Shown piece after piece: positions 26,682-35,346 of a stretch of 64,000 nucleotides of DNA. Source of the stretch: UBA7957 sp965224675 (GTDB lineage Bacteria > Pseudomonadota > Gammaproteobacteria > Granulosicoccales > Granulosicoccaceae); the NCBI GenBank assembly GCA_965224675.1, contig CBDDAA010000004.1, forward strand, positions 1,302,001-1,366,000. The letters run 5' to 3'. Under the pieces are notes generated by a model, which was not told where the DNA came from, did no database searches, and saw only the letters and a program-made list of their open reading frames with translations. The number at the start of each line of letters is the position of its first letter. The first letter of the stretch is position 1. The translations under genes were made by a program, and so were the position numbers.

Positions 26682-29363
26682 TTAGTACTCCGTTTCTATC
26701 ACTGCCAGGATGTCCAATGCTTCAGCAAGAGGCAGAGTGGCCAATGCTGCGTTTAAGTTATTGACACTGCTATCTACCGATCTGGAAAATCCAATAACGG
26801 CGGATTCGATAATATCCGGGTGAGATTGCATGATGGCTTCAACCTCAGCAGGGTCCACTCGATGGCCCCGAATTTTAATCTGGGCATCTTTGCGGCCACG
26901 AAATAAAAGCGTCCCGGCGAGGTCAACCTCCACCAGATCACCTGTAGGATAGAGATCAGATTGTTTCTCAGATTGCGCTACAACAGGACCGCCAATATGC
27001 AATTCGCCAATGACGCCTTGAGGTACAGGGCGCAGTGATTTATCCAGAACATGTAGTTCCACGCCTGCGATGGCTTTGCCTATTGGCAGATACGGCTCGG
27101 ATAAGTCATCAGCTGGCGCGTGCTTGAAGCGTTGTGCGCAACACCAGACTGTAGCTTCGGTCGGGCCGTATTCATTAACAAGTGTGGTTTCAGGCAATTG
27201 CTGATTGTGTAGCCTATGAATCTCCTGGTGGCAGGCATCACCTGCCACTATTGCCAGACGAAAGTGCTGCTTAAATGATGGTGTCAACATATCAAGCATG
27301 GCCCGATAAACACTGGGTAGTGTGAGTAATGCGGAGATCTTCATTGCAGAAAGATAATCCAGCAGTCTGCCTGGATCCGTTAGGATATTATCCTTAACTA
27401 ATACCAAGCATCCACCCGTGGCGGCTGTCCAGAAAATTCCGGCTACCGAGCTATCAAACGCGAATGGCGACATCATCGCGTAAATATGTGACTGCTCTCC
27501 ATAAAATTGCAACCGAGCGGCCAATGAATGCGCCAGATTTCCGTGTGATATAGACACTGCTTTGGGCTCACCCGTACTACCGGATGTGAATATGACGTAG
27601 GCAATCATTGCAGCTTCAACATCAGCGCGTTGAAACTCGGGTGCTTGTGTATTGATTGAATCAAACACAAATACAGGATCGAAGCCAGGTATAGGTGCAG
27701 GGGCGATTAGCAGCCTGGCTTTTACCTGGGTAAACAAGCTATCGATTCGTGCTGTGGGTGTTGAGGTTGCCAATGGCACGTAGGCGGCACCACAGAACAT
27801 GACGGCCCATATACTGATCAAGCCTTCAATAGAACAAGGCATTGTTAAAACAACCCGGTCTCCCTTTTTAACGCCGGCTTTGCTTAGTGACTGGGCCATA
27901 TTTTGTACAGCAGCATTCAGTTCGGTGTATGTCAGCTCACGCTGACCATCCGATACTGCAGGAACAGATCCGCACGTTTTTACGCTATGCTCAAAACGGG
28001 CAATTACGTTAACGGGCTTTACTGCTAACGGAACTGTTTCCAATGCGGATACCTGGGGTCTGGCACCAGTGAAAAAATGTTCTGTGGATTCTGATAAATC
28101 GCTGGTAAGGGAGCGCAGTCTTTCCGCTAGCATCTCCAGTAATTGATCAGCCTTGTGCGGCGGGATCTGATCGGTATCGTGAATGATGATGAGTTGCAAT
28201 TCATCACCTGGAATTGCCAACACGGCTACAGGGTAGTGGCTGTGTTCTATGTAGTTTTCATGCACAAAATTCAGTGCTGACTCGGTGTTCGCTATCCTTG
28301 GATAATTCATAAATACGACAATGCTATCGAATAAAGGCGTGCCAGCCGGGATATCTGCTGCCTGCAGGATCTGCCGGTTTGCCAGATGACCATGCGCAGC
28401 ACTTTGCAGTAATTGTTTTTGTAAGGCTTGCAACCAGATGGACAGTGAATTGTCATCAGTCGAGAAAACTTGTACGGGTATTGTATTTATAAAATTGCCG
28501 ACAATCGATTCGTGATGTGGCAAATCCGCTGGTCGTCCGGATACGGTACTGCCAAACAATAATGATGATGAATCATTAATAGCGAATAATACGGCGGCCC
28601 AGGCACCATGCAGCATTGTGCTTAAAGTCAGGCGCTTTGCACGAGCGGCTTGCGCAAGCTGTGCAGATTCATCTAAGCTTAAATACTGTTCAATTCTGCG
28701 TGAATGCTTTGAACCCCGGTTGGATGAACGCATCGATTCGAGTCCGGGATTGGCTTCTGAATGACTAAGAAGATTGCGCCAATAATCTGCGCTGATAGCA
28801 TTGTCCTGCCGTTGTAGCCATGTCATGTATGCAGAGAATTCAGGCGTGCCTGTAGGGCGCCATTCACCTTTACTCACCAATGCGGTATAAGCTTCCTGCA
28901 GTTGTTGCAGTACTATATGAGCCGACCAGCCGTCCACAACCAGATGATGACGGGTCCAGACCATCAGGTGGCGGTTATCACTCAGTCTGAATAATGAGAT
29001 TCGGCAAGGTGGTTGTGAGCTGACATCAAATTCCTCTTTGATATCTGCGTTTAACAATGTTTGAAGCTTGTCGGGCGAATCACGCAGATCAATTTCACGC
29101 CAGTCTATATCCCGTTGCTTATAAACCAATTGAACGGAGCGGGATAATGCTTCCCACATAAATACGCAGCGTAAGGCCATATGACGGTTGCTGATTAACT
29201 GCCAGGCCCTACGCAATATGATGCTGTCAACCGCCTCCAGTTTGATAGTGTGCTGGCCGATGTATACGCCGCTGTCGGGGGTGTGTAGTGTATGGTAAAG
29301 CATTCCTTCCTGGGTGGGCGAGAGTGGAAAGACTGCTTCTACATTGTCGGATAATCCGTTCAT
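26682..29363 (-). CDS. NRPS module 2, part 1: condensation domain plus A domain ending after a8
   Basis: 893 residues. Condensation domain about 8-430 with HHLVVDG at 139-145. Adenylation domain from about 450: YVIFTSGSTGEPK (a3), FAFDSSVAGIF (a4), NEYGPTEAT (a5), YPTGDLVEV (a7), and a8 RGRKDAQIKIRGHRVDPAEV ending near 840. About 50 residues later the protein stops, after the first strand of the C-terminal subdomain (ESAVIGFS). Motifs a9 and a10 and a carrier domain are missing; they are supplied by the 206-residue protein two genes downstream. Hand-read specificity residues are D-S-A-T-I-A-E-V-W-K, for which I know no match. Its ATG overlaps the stop of the preceding synthetase (ATGA). Confidence 0.92.
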   Translation of the reverse strand: MNGLSDNVEAVFPLSPTQEGMLYHTLHTPDSGVYIGQHTIKLEAVDSIILRRAWQLISNRHMALRCVFMWEALSRSVQLVYKQRDIDWREIDLRDSPDKLQTLLNADIKEEFDVSSQPPCRISLFRLSDNRHLMVWTRHHLVVDGWSAHIVLQQLQEAYTALVSKGEWRPTGTPEFSAYMTWLQRQDNAISADYWRNLLSHSEANPGLESMRSSNRGSKHSRRIEQYLSLDESAQLAQAARAKRLTLSTMLHGAWAAVLFAINDSSSLLFGSTVSGRPADLPHHESIVGNFINTIPVQVFSTDDNSLSIWLQALQKQLLQSAAHGHLANRQILQAADIPAGTPLFDSIVVFMNYPRIANTESALNFVHENYIEHSHYPVAVLAIPGDELQLIIIHDTDQIPPHKADQLLEMLAERLRSLTSDLSESTEHFFTGARPQVSALETVPLAVKPVNVIARFEHSVKTCGSVPAVSDGQRELTYTELNAAVQNMAQSLSKAGVKKGDRVVLTMPCSIEGLISIWAVMFCGAAYVPLATSTPTARIDSLFTQVKARLLIAPAPIPGFDPVFVFDSINTQAPEFQRADVEAAMIAYVIFTSGSTGEPKAVSISHGNLAHSLAARLQFYGEQSHIYAMMSPFAFDSSVAGIFWTAATGGCLVLVKDNILTDPGRLLDYLSAMKISALLTLPSVYRAMLDMLTPSFKQHFRLAIVAGDACHQEIHRLHNQQLPETTLVNEYGPTEATVWCCAQRFKHAPADDLSEPYLPIGKAIAGVELHVLDKSLRPVPQGVIGELHIGGPVVAQSEKQSDLYPTGDLVEVDLAGTLLFRGRKDAQIKIRGHRVDPAEVEAIMQSHPDIIESAVIGFSRSVDSSVNNLNAALATLPLAEALDILAVIETEY

Positions 29364-32300
29364 GATGATTCTGGTTTCTTTTTATTATCAGAAACACGCG
29401 CAAGCAACTCGGAGAGTTCAGTTTCTGCCAACCCTGTATTTGGCATTTTCTGTTCTTTTTCTGCGGACAGGTTACTGCTGTCTGAATCAACAGCCGTGGA
29501 TTTCGCGATAGCGGCCAGGGCTGAAATGGTGGGATAACTAAACAGGTCAGTTGCCGCTATACGGATGCCTGCATTGGCACAGGCTACATTGATTTGTACG
29601 GCTGCGATGGAATCACCGCCCAGATCAAAGAAGTTATCAATAATCCCGATCCGCTCAATACCAAAAGTTGATTGCCAGATTGAGACCAAGGTGGTTTCCA
29701 GCTTATTACCTGCGCCTTGGTAACGACCTGCTTGATGTGTGGGTGCTGGTAAGGCACGCTGGTTAATTTTGCCGGAAACCGTGAGCGGCATTTTGTCAAG
29801 TGTAACAAACACGCCTGGAATCGAATAACCGGGAAGCACTGCGGCCAGTCTTTCACGTATTATGCTGGCGAAATCCTCTACTGACCGGGAGGGTGTGCAA
29901 TAGGCGACGAGTTGTTGCTCGGTATCGATATCCGGATCAAGCGGCGTGTAGTTGAGTGCCTGCAGAATTTCTTCAACACGAGAGAAGTCAATATCGTCAT
30001 TGAGTTCAGTAATGGCCTGGGCTTTTGTTTTATGTCCCAATCGTACGTCCCAGGCATAGGGTATGGCATAATTGTGGTGACGCCTTTCGCGTTTGTGTAC
30101 GGCAATGCCGACATCGTTGATCAGGCAGTTGGTGGAGCGGCCTGTGTCGGGGGGGCGCTGCCAGCCGCCAAAATCGCGCAAGAAAGATAGCATTTCTGTC
30201 AGCGATACATCGCAGTAGCGATAAAAATCAAAAAAAGCGATTTTTTCGAAAGTTTCGTAGGCCATGGTTGCGCTAACATCCAGGGCTTCGGAAACAGCAT
30301 CGGGCATTTTGTGGTAAGCACGCCGTGCTTGCAATACGCGCTGATCGATAATTTTCTCATCAAATACATCAGCACCCACCATGTCCATCAGACGTGTTTC
30401 GAACAACTGGCCCCTGGATAGGCCGGTTATAATGCTAGGTATGTTGTGTGCAAGTGCATAGTTGATCGCCAGCGTGTAAATCGTCTTGAAACATCCGTCA
30501 CAAACATTGCTGTGTCGTTTCAGACTATCGGCAAATATACTATTCATGGATTCAGGACATTCCCGCACCCAGGTTAGCTGAAGCCGTTGTGTCATACGCT
30601 CAATATTACTCAGTGCATGTTCAGAAAGGTACCCATTATCTAACGTAAAAACAAGCGGTTTGAAGCCCATTTCAACTATTTTGCATAGCGTATAGCTTGA
30701 GTCTTTTCCGCCACTGACAAGGACCATGCAAGCTGTGGCAGAGGGCGATTGAATACGTTTCTGCAATTGCTTTTTCAAAACCGGCAGATCTTTGAAGTAG
30801 GATTCAAAATTTGATCGTTTTAACTCAAACTCCCGACATATATTGCAGATGCCGTTGGCATCCATGTCTGTACGGGGAACGGTTGATGAGATTCCGCACT
30901 GACAACACAATATCTCTGTTTTTTGTGCATCATCTTTCGTCACCAATACACACACTTCATCAACTAATCCGCTATCGCGTATTGCCTGTTCTATTTCTTC
31001 TGTCTCAATGCGTGCACCTCGAAACTTCACCTGCGCACCTGTACGTCCGAGGTATAACAGATCACCACTGGGTAGGCGCCGTGCGCAATCATTTGTAGGG
31101 TAAAGCGCGCCAGCAATTGCGGTGCCGTGCAGATATCCTCTGGCCAAGGTGCCTCCACCTAGAAAAAGCTTGCCATCGAAATCAGTTGGGACTTCCTGCG
31201 CACAATTATCAAGCAGAAAAACCTGCGAGTTTGTGATGGGTCTGCCAATCGGTACTGAAGTTGTAATATCACAGGTGGAATCAAATTTGTGGATCATGCA
31301 ACCGATTGTTGCCTCGGTGGGTCCATATTCGTTGTAAATCTGTAGATCCAAACCCAATTGTTCTTGTGCTTCGACGGCAAGTGTCCGAGGCAGGTCCTCT
31401 CCACCCAAAATGAGGGCCTGCAAATTGGTTTGTCGGTTTATCGCCAATCGTTGCGTTTTCGGAGCACGCAATACCAACCTCAGATGAGAAGGTGTCAATT
31501 TCACCACGTCCACTTTATCGTCGTGGAAAACATCCAATACGGTAACTTGAGAAGCTTCTCGATTTTGCTTGTAAATTAATACCTGACCGCCTGATATCAG
31601 TGGCAGAAATAAAGAAGTCAAAGTAAGATCAAATGCCAGCGATGAATACAGCGCCATTGTGACTGCTTGGTTTTGCTTATAGGTTTTACTCGCCCAGCAA
31701 AGGTAGTTGCATAAAGATTTGTGTGTTATCTCAACGCCTTTGGGTAACCCGGTTGTGCCCGATGTGAATATAATGTAGACGATTGGATTTGAGACTGGAT
31801 CGGGTGTTTTTGCATTTTGCTTCTTATCAAGGCTAACGACAATTTTATTTCGACAGCGAAGCTCACGACCTGCATGCGCTTCTGTGGTCAGCAATGTGGG
31901 GTTGTCGAGCTGATCGAGAATCGTGTTTATGCGTTTATCCGGGTGTTCAATCTCTAAGGGTATGAAAGTTACGCCGGCTTTTAATGCGGCTAATATTGCA
32001 ACGATGACATGAAGACTACGGCCCATAAGAATGGGTGCAAAAGAAGCGTGTTCCAATTTGAGAGACAACACATTTGCCTGCTGATCGAGTTCATTGTAAC
32101 TCAACGCCTGCTGCCCATCGTTAATCGCCACTGCCTGCGGGTTGCGCTGTAGTTGGCTATAAAATAATTCAAGTACGCTTGGTGCCGGAATTGGCGTAGC
32201 ATTCGGGTTAAAAGTCTTTGCAGCGCTTATTTCATCTTCGCTTAACAATGCATGTTGTGAGAAGGGCAAATCGACGTTTGTGAGGCAGCGCTTTAAAAGG

Positions 32301-33472
32301 CGCTGAAAAATCAGCGGCAGGCGGACACGTTGATCGGCACTGAAATACTTTGTGGTCAGGTCGAAGTGCAATGTCAGGTGACCATTTTTATTAAAATCAT
32401 GCACTTGTACCCGCAGCGCATGTGCTGCATCACCAGCGTCCGGGTGTAGCCAGGTGGTGGTGCAGGGCAGATCAGCGAAATCCCCATAGGTTGTGGTAAC
32501 AAAATTAAGCAACCAGGAGAAACTGTTGTTGATACGTGCCGAAGAAATTCCCGGCAAGCTGTGTTTCATAGAGGCCATTGTATCCGCTTGTACCGCACGT
32601 ACCACATCAGCGAAGCTATTGTGCTCAGTGACATCAACCTTGATAAAGCCGATGACCAGGGTGGGGCCAAGGATATCGCCATGCTGTCGATTATGAAAAG
32701 GTGTGCCAATTGTTGAGTCTGATGTTGAGAAAAGTCGGTAGCGCAGTATCAATAAGGTGGCAGCAATCAGGGAGAAGCGGGTCAGATCCTGACTGATGGT
32801 TCGCACTTGGGGCAGGGATATTGCTTTTTCCAGCAGCGTATTGGTTTGTGTGTCCAACGCCAATGTATGGCGTTTGGTTTGGGTGTGCAAATCCAACAGG
32901 TTGTTCTCAGCATCCGCCGTCGTGCATTTTTGTTGCCAATATTGCGAAGCGGATTGAAATTCAGCCGAGTCAAGGGATTCGATTTCTGTCTGGCGGTAAT
33001 GCGAAAATGTTCGTTCAGGTGTTTGAATTTGACCACTATAGTTGCGTTCAAGCTGTCGAAACAGGTTTACGTGAGCAGCACCGTCAGTCGTGATATGGTG
33101 CTGATTCAGATACCAGACGTGATGTTCAGGGTTAATTCGATACAGGCAGCTATCAAATGTTTGCTGGCTTAGATCAAGCGCAATCTTTGCCCGGTCAAGC
33201 AACTGTGATCCTGGATCGCCATCGAGTAATTCCATCTCGAATTCGATAGTATCTGCAACCATCAGATCACCGCTTTGGGTGAGCCTCAAACGTAAACATT
33301 CATGATCTGCGATAATTTTGCTAAAGGCAATTTTGAAACGATCAGTGTCCAGCTTGCCATGAAAATCGAAGCGAAAGGCCATATTGTAGAGGGGGGAGGC
33401 CGGCATTAACTGTTGCCCGATTAACATTAACCGTTGCAGTTTTGTTGGTGAAAACGGCTCCACCCTGGTCAT
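29360..33472 (-). CDS. NRPS module 1: C-A-T with a WbpG-like PP-loop domain inserted in the A domain (Asn code)
   Basis: 1370 residues. Condensation domain 1-420 with HHITTDG at 125-131. A domain starts near 430: IIFTSGTTGLPKG (567-579), FDLTLTSLF (a4), NEYGPTEATIG (a5), a8 GRTGAQVKFRGARIETEEIE (809-828). The chain then leaves the A domain: C856-x-x-C859 and C876-x-x-C879 form a zinc ribbon, SGGKDSS at 920-926 is a PP-loop, and CDGC (991-994) with IPSIITGLSRG follows. This whole part (about 852-1178) reads like N-acetyl-sugar amidotransferase WbpG/PseA. The A domain resumes with QLVAYC, a9 LPGYSIPG (1213-1220) and a10 SGKINQRAL. A carrier domain ends it (LGGDS, Ser1288). Specificity residues D-L-T-K-I-G-E-I-G-K are nearly the known asparagine code. 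It overlaps both neighbours by 4 bases. Confidence 0.94.
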   Translation of the reverse strand: MTRVEPFSPTKLQRLMLIGQQLMPASPLYNMAFRFDFHGKLDTDRFKIAFSKIIADHECLRLRLTQSGDLMVADTIEFEMELLDGDPGSQLLDRAKIALDLSQQTFDSCLYRINPEHHVWYLNQHHITTDGAAHVNLFRQLERNYSGQIQTPERTFSHYRQTEIESLDSAEFQSASQYWQQKCTTADAENNLLDLHTQTKRHTLALDTQTNTLLEKAISLPQVRTISQDLTRFSLIAATLLILRYRLFSTSDSTIGTPFHNRQHGDILGPTLVIGFIKVDVTEHNSFADVVRAVQADTMASMKHSLPGISSARINNSFSWLLNFVTTTYGDFADLPCTTTWLHPDAGDAAHALRVQVHDFNKNGHLTLHFDLTTKYFSADQRVRLPLIFQRLLKRCLTNVDLPFSQHALLSEDEISAAKTFNPNATPIPAPSVLELFYSQLQRNPQAVAINDGQQALSYNELDQQANVLSLKLEHASFAPILMGRSLHVIVAILAALKAGVTFIPLEIEHPDKRINTILDQLDNPTLLTTEAHAGRELRCRNKIVVSLDKKQNAKTPDPVSNPIVYIIFTSGTTGLPKGVEITHKSLCNYLCWASKTYKQNQAVTMALYSSLAFDLTLTSLFLPLISGGQVLIYKQNREASQVTVLDVFHDDKVDVVKLTPSHLRLVLRAPKTQRLAINRQTNLQALILGGEDLPRTLAVEAQEQLGLDLQIYNEYGPTEATIGCMIHKFDSTCDITTSVPIGRPITNSQVFLLDNCAQEVPTDFDGKLFLGGGTLARGYLHGTAIAGALYPTNDCARRLPSGDLLYLGRTGAQVKFRGARIETEEIEQAIRDSGLVDEVCVLVTKDDAQKTEILCCQCGISSTVPRTDMDANGICNICREFELKRSNFESYFKDLPVLKKQLQKRIQSPSATACMVLVSGGKDSSYTLCKIVEMGFKPLVFTLDNGYLSEHALSNIERMTQRLQLTWVRECPESMNSIFADSLKRHSNVCDGCFKTIYTLAINYALAHNIPSIITGLSRGQLFETRLMDMVGADVFDEKIIDQRVLQARRAYHKMPDAVSEALDVSATMAYETFEKIAFFDFYRYCDVSLTEMLSFLRDFGGWQRPPDTGRSTNCLINDVGIAVHKRERRHHNYAIPYAWDVRLGHKTKAQAITELNDDIDFSRVEEILQALNYTPLDPDIDTEQQLVAYCTPSRSVEDFASIIRERLAAVLPGYSIPGVFVTLDKMPLTVSGKINQRALPAPTHQAGRYQGAGNKLETTLVSIWQSTFGIERIGIIDNFFDLGGDSIAAVQINVACANAGIRIAATDLFSYPTISALAAIAKSTAVDSDSSNLSAEKEQKMPNTGLAETELSELLARVSDNKKKPESS

Positions 33473-33720
33473 TGGGTTTTTAATCGCTGTGCCATATAGG
33501 TGAATATGGCATCCAGTGATTCAAAATTTTCGATAGTGATATCAAGTGGAGGGACCTCCAGATTCAAAGATTGTTCTATTGTTGTGGCGACACGAATAAC
33601 GGCCAGTGAATCTAAAAGGCCACTGATTAGTAGTTCGGTATCGTCACCAAGGGTCGCATCATCCGCGTTGCTACTTTCTAAAACCAGTTGTCTGATTTTC
33701 TGCTTAGCGATATCAAGCAT
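33469..33720 (-). CDS. Stand-alone peptidyl/acyl carrier protein
   Basis: 83 residues of a free four-helix carrier protein. GLLDSLAVIRVATTIEQ holds the phosphopantetheine-accepting Ser38. It lies between the stand-alone adenylation gene (96 bases upstream) and the first NRPS module (overlap of 4 bases, ATGA). In pathways for pyrrole-2-carboxyl and dehydroprolyl starters (PltL, PigG, RedO, AnaD) a carrier of this size bears proline, which is then oxidised. I infer the same role because the oxidase and ligase are in the same operon. No phosphopantetheinyl transferase gene is seen in the window. Confidence 0.88.
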   Translation of the reverse strand: MLDIAKQKIRQLVLESSNADDATLGDDTELLISGLLDSLAVIRVATTIEQSLNLEVPPLDITIENFESLDAIFTYMAQRLKTQ

Positions 33721-33816
33721 TTTAAAACCTTTTGGGTAAAACCGTGTTAATACTGCAACAAAAAAAGCGGATCTGTATTTGTTATAGGAATTATGGATTG
33801 TATTTATCTTTGAAAT

Positions 33817-35340
33817 TCACCTGTCATTTGCATCCAGATTAGATTGCTCGTTAATTAGTGCCTGGCGGTCAATTTTTCCGGAACTCATCAAGGGAAACCC
33901 GATACGTATATTAATCTGCCCGGGTACCGCATAATGCGGGAGTTTTTTAGTCACTGCCTGCTTAACGTCATTATCAGATAAAACTACACCAGATAACAGT
34001 GAAACGTCAGCTGCGATCTCATTAATTCCACCCCCTTTGTTGACAACGAAGGTGGCGGCTTGTTTCACGCCGGTAACGCTTGTTAGCGCTTTTTCGACCT
34101 CTTCCAACTCGACTCTGAACCCCCTTATCTTAACTTGTCGATCCAATCTGCCGATAAAATGGTACAGGCCGTCTTCGCCTATTTGTACTATATCGCCCGT
34201 ACGATAGAAACGTTTACCCGGTTTGTCCGATATAATTGAATATTGGGTCAGATCCGGCGCCTGCCAATAGGACTGCATCATTGTATCTGCCGCTATCCAA
34301 AGCTCACCGCGAAGGGCGGTATTGCCCTGCTCATCGACAATTTTACACTCAACATCACGGCATGGGGTGCCTATCGGTATATCGGTACCTTGCCACGGCT
34401 GGTTCATAGGCAGATCAAACGTGTGGCATGCATTGACTTCTGCGGGACCATAAACATTGCTGAAACGTGCATTTGGCAGTGCCGCCATCAATAGGTTTAA
34501 TTGTTTTACAGGAAATGCCTCACCGCCATAAATTACCCAACGCAAAGCGCTAAGGTTGCGCTTCTCCAATGCACCAAAATCCAGCGATTGTATCAGTGAA
34601 AAAGGTGTTGAGTACCATACCGTTATCGATTCAGTTTCAGCCAGTGCGGTGAGGGAGGCGGCCATTTTTTGATGTGCTTCTGAGAACAATACCGTACAAG
34701 CGCCGACCAGGTTGGCGACAAACAAATCAAACGTAGACATATCGAAATGCAATGGGGACAAACCTGTAATAATATCATTGGCAGTTAAATCGTAGCGCTG
34801 TGCCATCATCGTCGCAAAGGCGCAAGCACTTGCGTGCGTATGAACAATACCTTTGGGCTTGCCTGTGGAACCGGAGGTGAAGATGATATAGGCAAGATCG
34901 TCTGCAACAACCTGGGGAAGTATTGGGGCTTTCGCCTGCAGTGCCTCAGACCACTCAATACCGTTGTCAGTAACAATCCGTTGAGCATTTGTGTCTTTGA
35001 GGCGAGTCAGCAATGAAGATTGGCTAATAACAATTTCGCTACCACATTGCTCAATAATTTCTTTTACACGATCATCTGGTGCGCTAGGATCAATCGGCAC
35101 ATAGGCTGCTCCGGAAAAAACAATCCCATAAACAGCGACCATCATGTCGATGCCTTTATTCAATAAAATGGTAACCCGATCACCTGTTTTTACTCCGCGT
35201 TCACGTAGGTGTCCAGCGAGCGAGCACGCCTGATCTCGCAGTGCCTGATAAGAAATTTCCTGCTTCGCAAATTTATAGGCACAGTGCTGTGGAAATTGCC
35301 TGGCACTGTGCTCAAGAAGTTGTGGTAGCGTCTTTGGCAT
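33817..35340 (-). CDS. Stand-alone amino acid adenylation enzyme, probable L-prolyl-AMP ligase (PltF/PigI-like)
   Basis: 507 residues: one complete, uninterrupted adenylation domain and nothing else. a3 YIIFTSGSTGKPKG (151-164), a4 LHFDMSTFDLF with Asp200 in the position that binds the amino group, a5 NVYGPAEVNAC, a7 YRTGDIVQI, a8 GRLDRQVKIRGFRVELEEVE, a9 LPHYAVP, a10 SSGKIDRQAL. The hand-aligned specificity residues are D-M-F-Y-I-G-V-A-C-K. The Y and C agree with the code I remember for stand-alone prolyl ligases of pyrrole pathways (DLLYLALVCK). With an acyl-CoA-dehydrogenase-like gene 6 bases upstream and a free carrier gene downstream, the role is probably loading L-proline onto that carrier. 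The exact amino acid is not proven. Confidence 0.87.
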   Translation of the reverse strand: MPKTLPQLLEHSARQFPQHCAYKFAKQEISYQALRDQACSLAGHLRERGVKTGDRVTILLNKGIDMMVAVYGIVFSGAAYVPIDPSAPDDRVKEIIEQCGSEIVISQSSLLTRLKDTNAQRIVTDNGIEWSEALQAKAPILPQVVADDLAYIIFTSGSTGKPKGIVHTHASACAFATMMAQRYDLTANDIITGLSPLHFDMSTFDLFVANLVGACTVLFSEAHQKMAASLTALAETESITVWYSTPFSLIQSLDFGALEKRNLSALRWVIYGGEAFPVKQLNLLMAALPNARFSNVYGPAEVNACHTFDLPMNQPWQGTDIPIGTPCRDVECKIVDEQGNTALRGELWIAADTMMQSYWQAPDLTQYSIISDKPGKRFYRTGDIVQIGEDGLYHFIGRLDRQVKIRGFRVELEEVEKALTSVTGVKQAATFVVNKGGGINEIAADVSLLSGVVLSDNDVKQAVTKKLPHYAVPGQINIRIGFPLMSSGKIDRQALINEQSNLDANDR

Positions 35341-35346
35341 AAAAGC

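Noticed and set aside
25250..26700. The split of NRPS module 2 could be a frameshift artefact of one fused gene.
   Set aside because: The three parts lie in three different frames with proper stops and starts 4-7 bases apart, exactly at domain borders. Two independent errors would have to fall at exactly these places. Raw reads would settle it fully.
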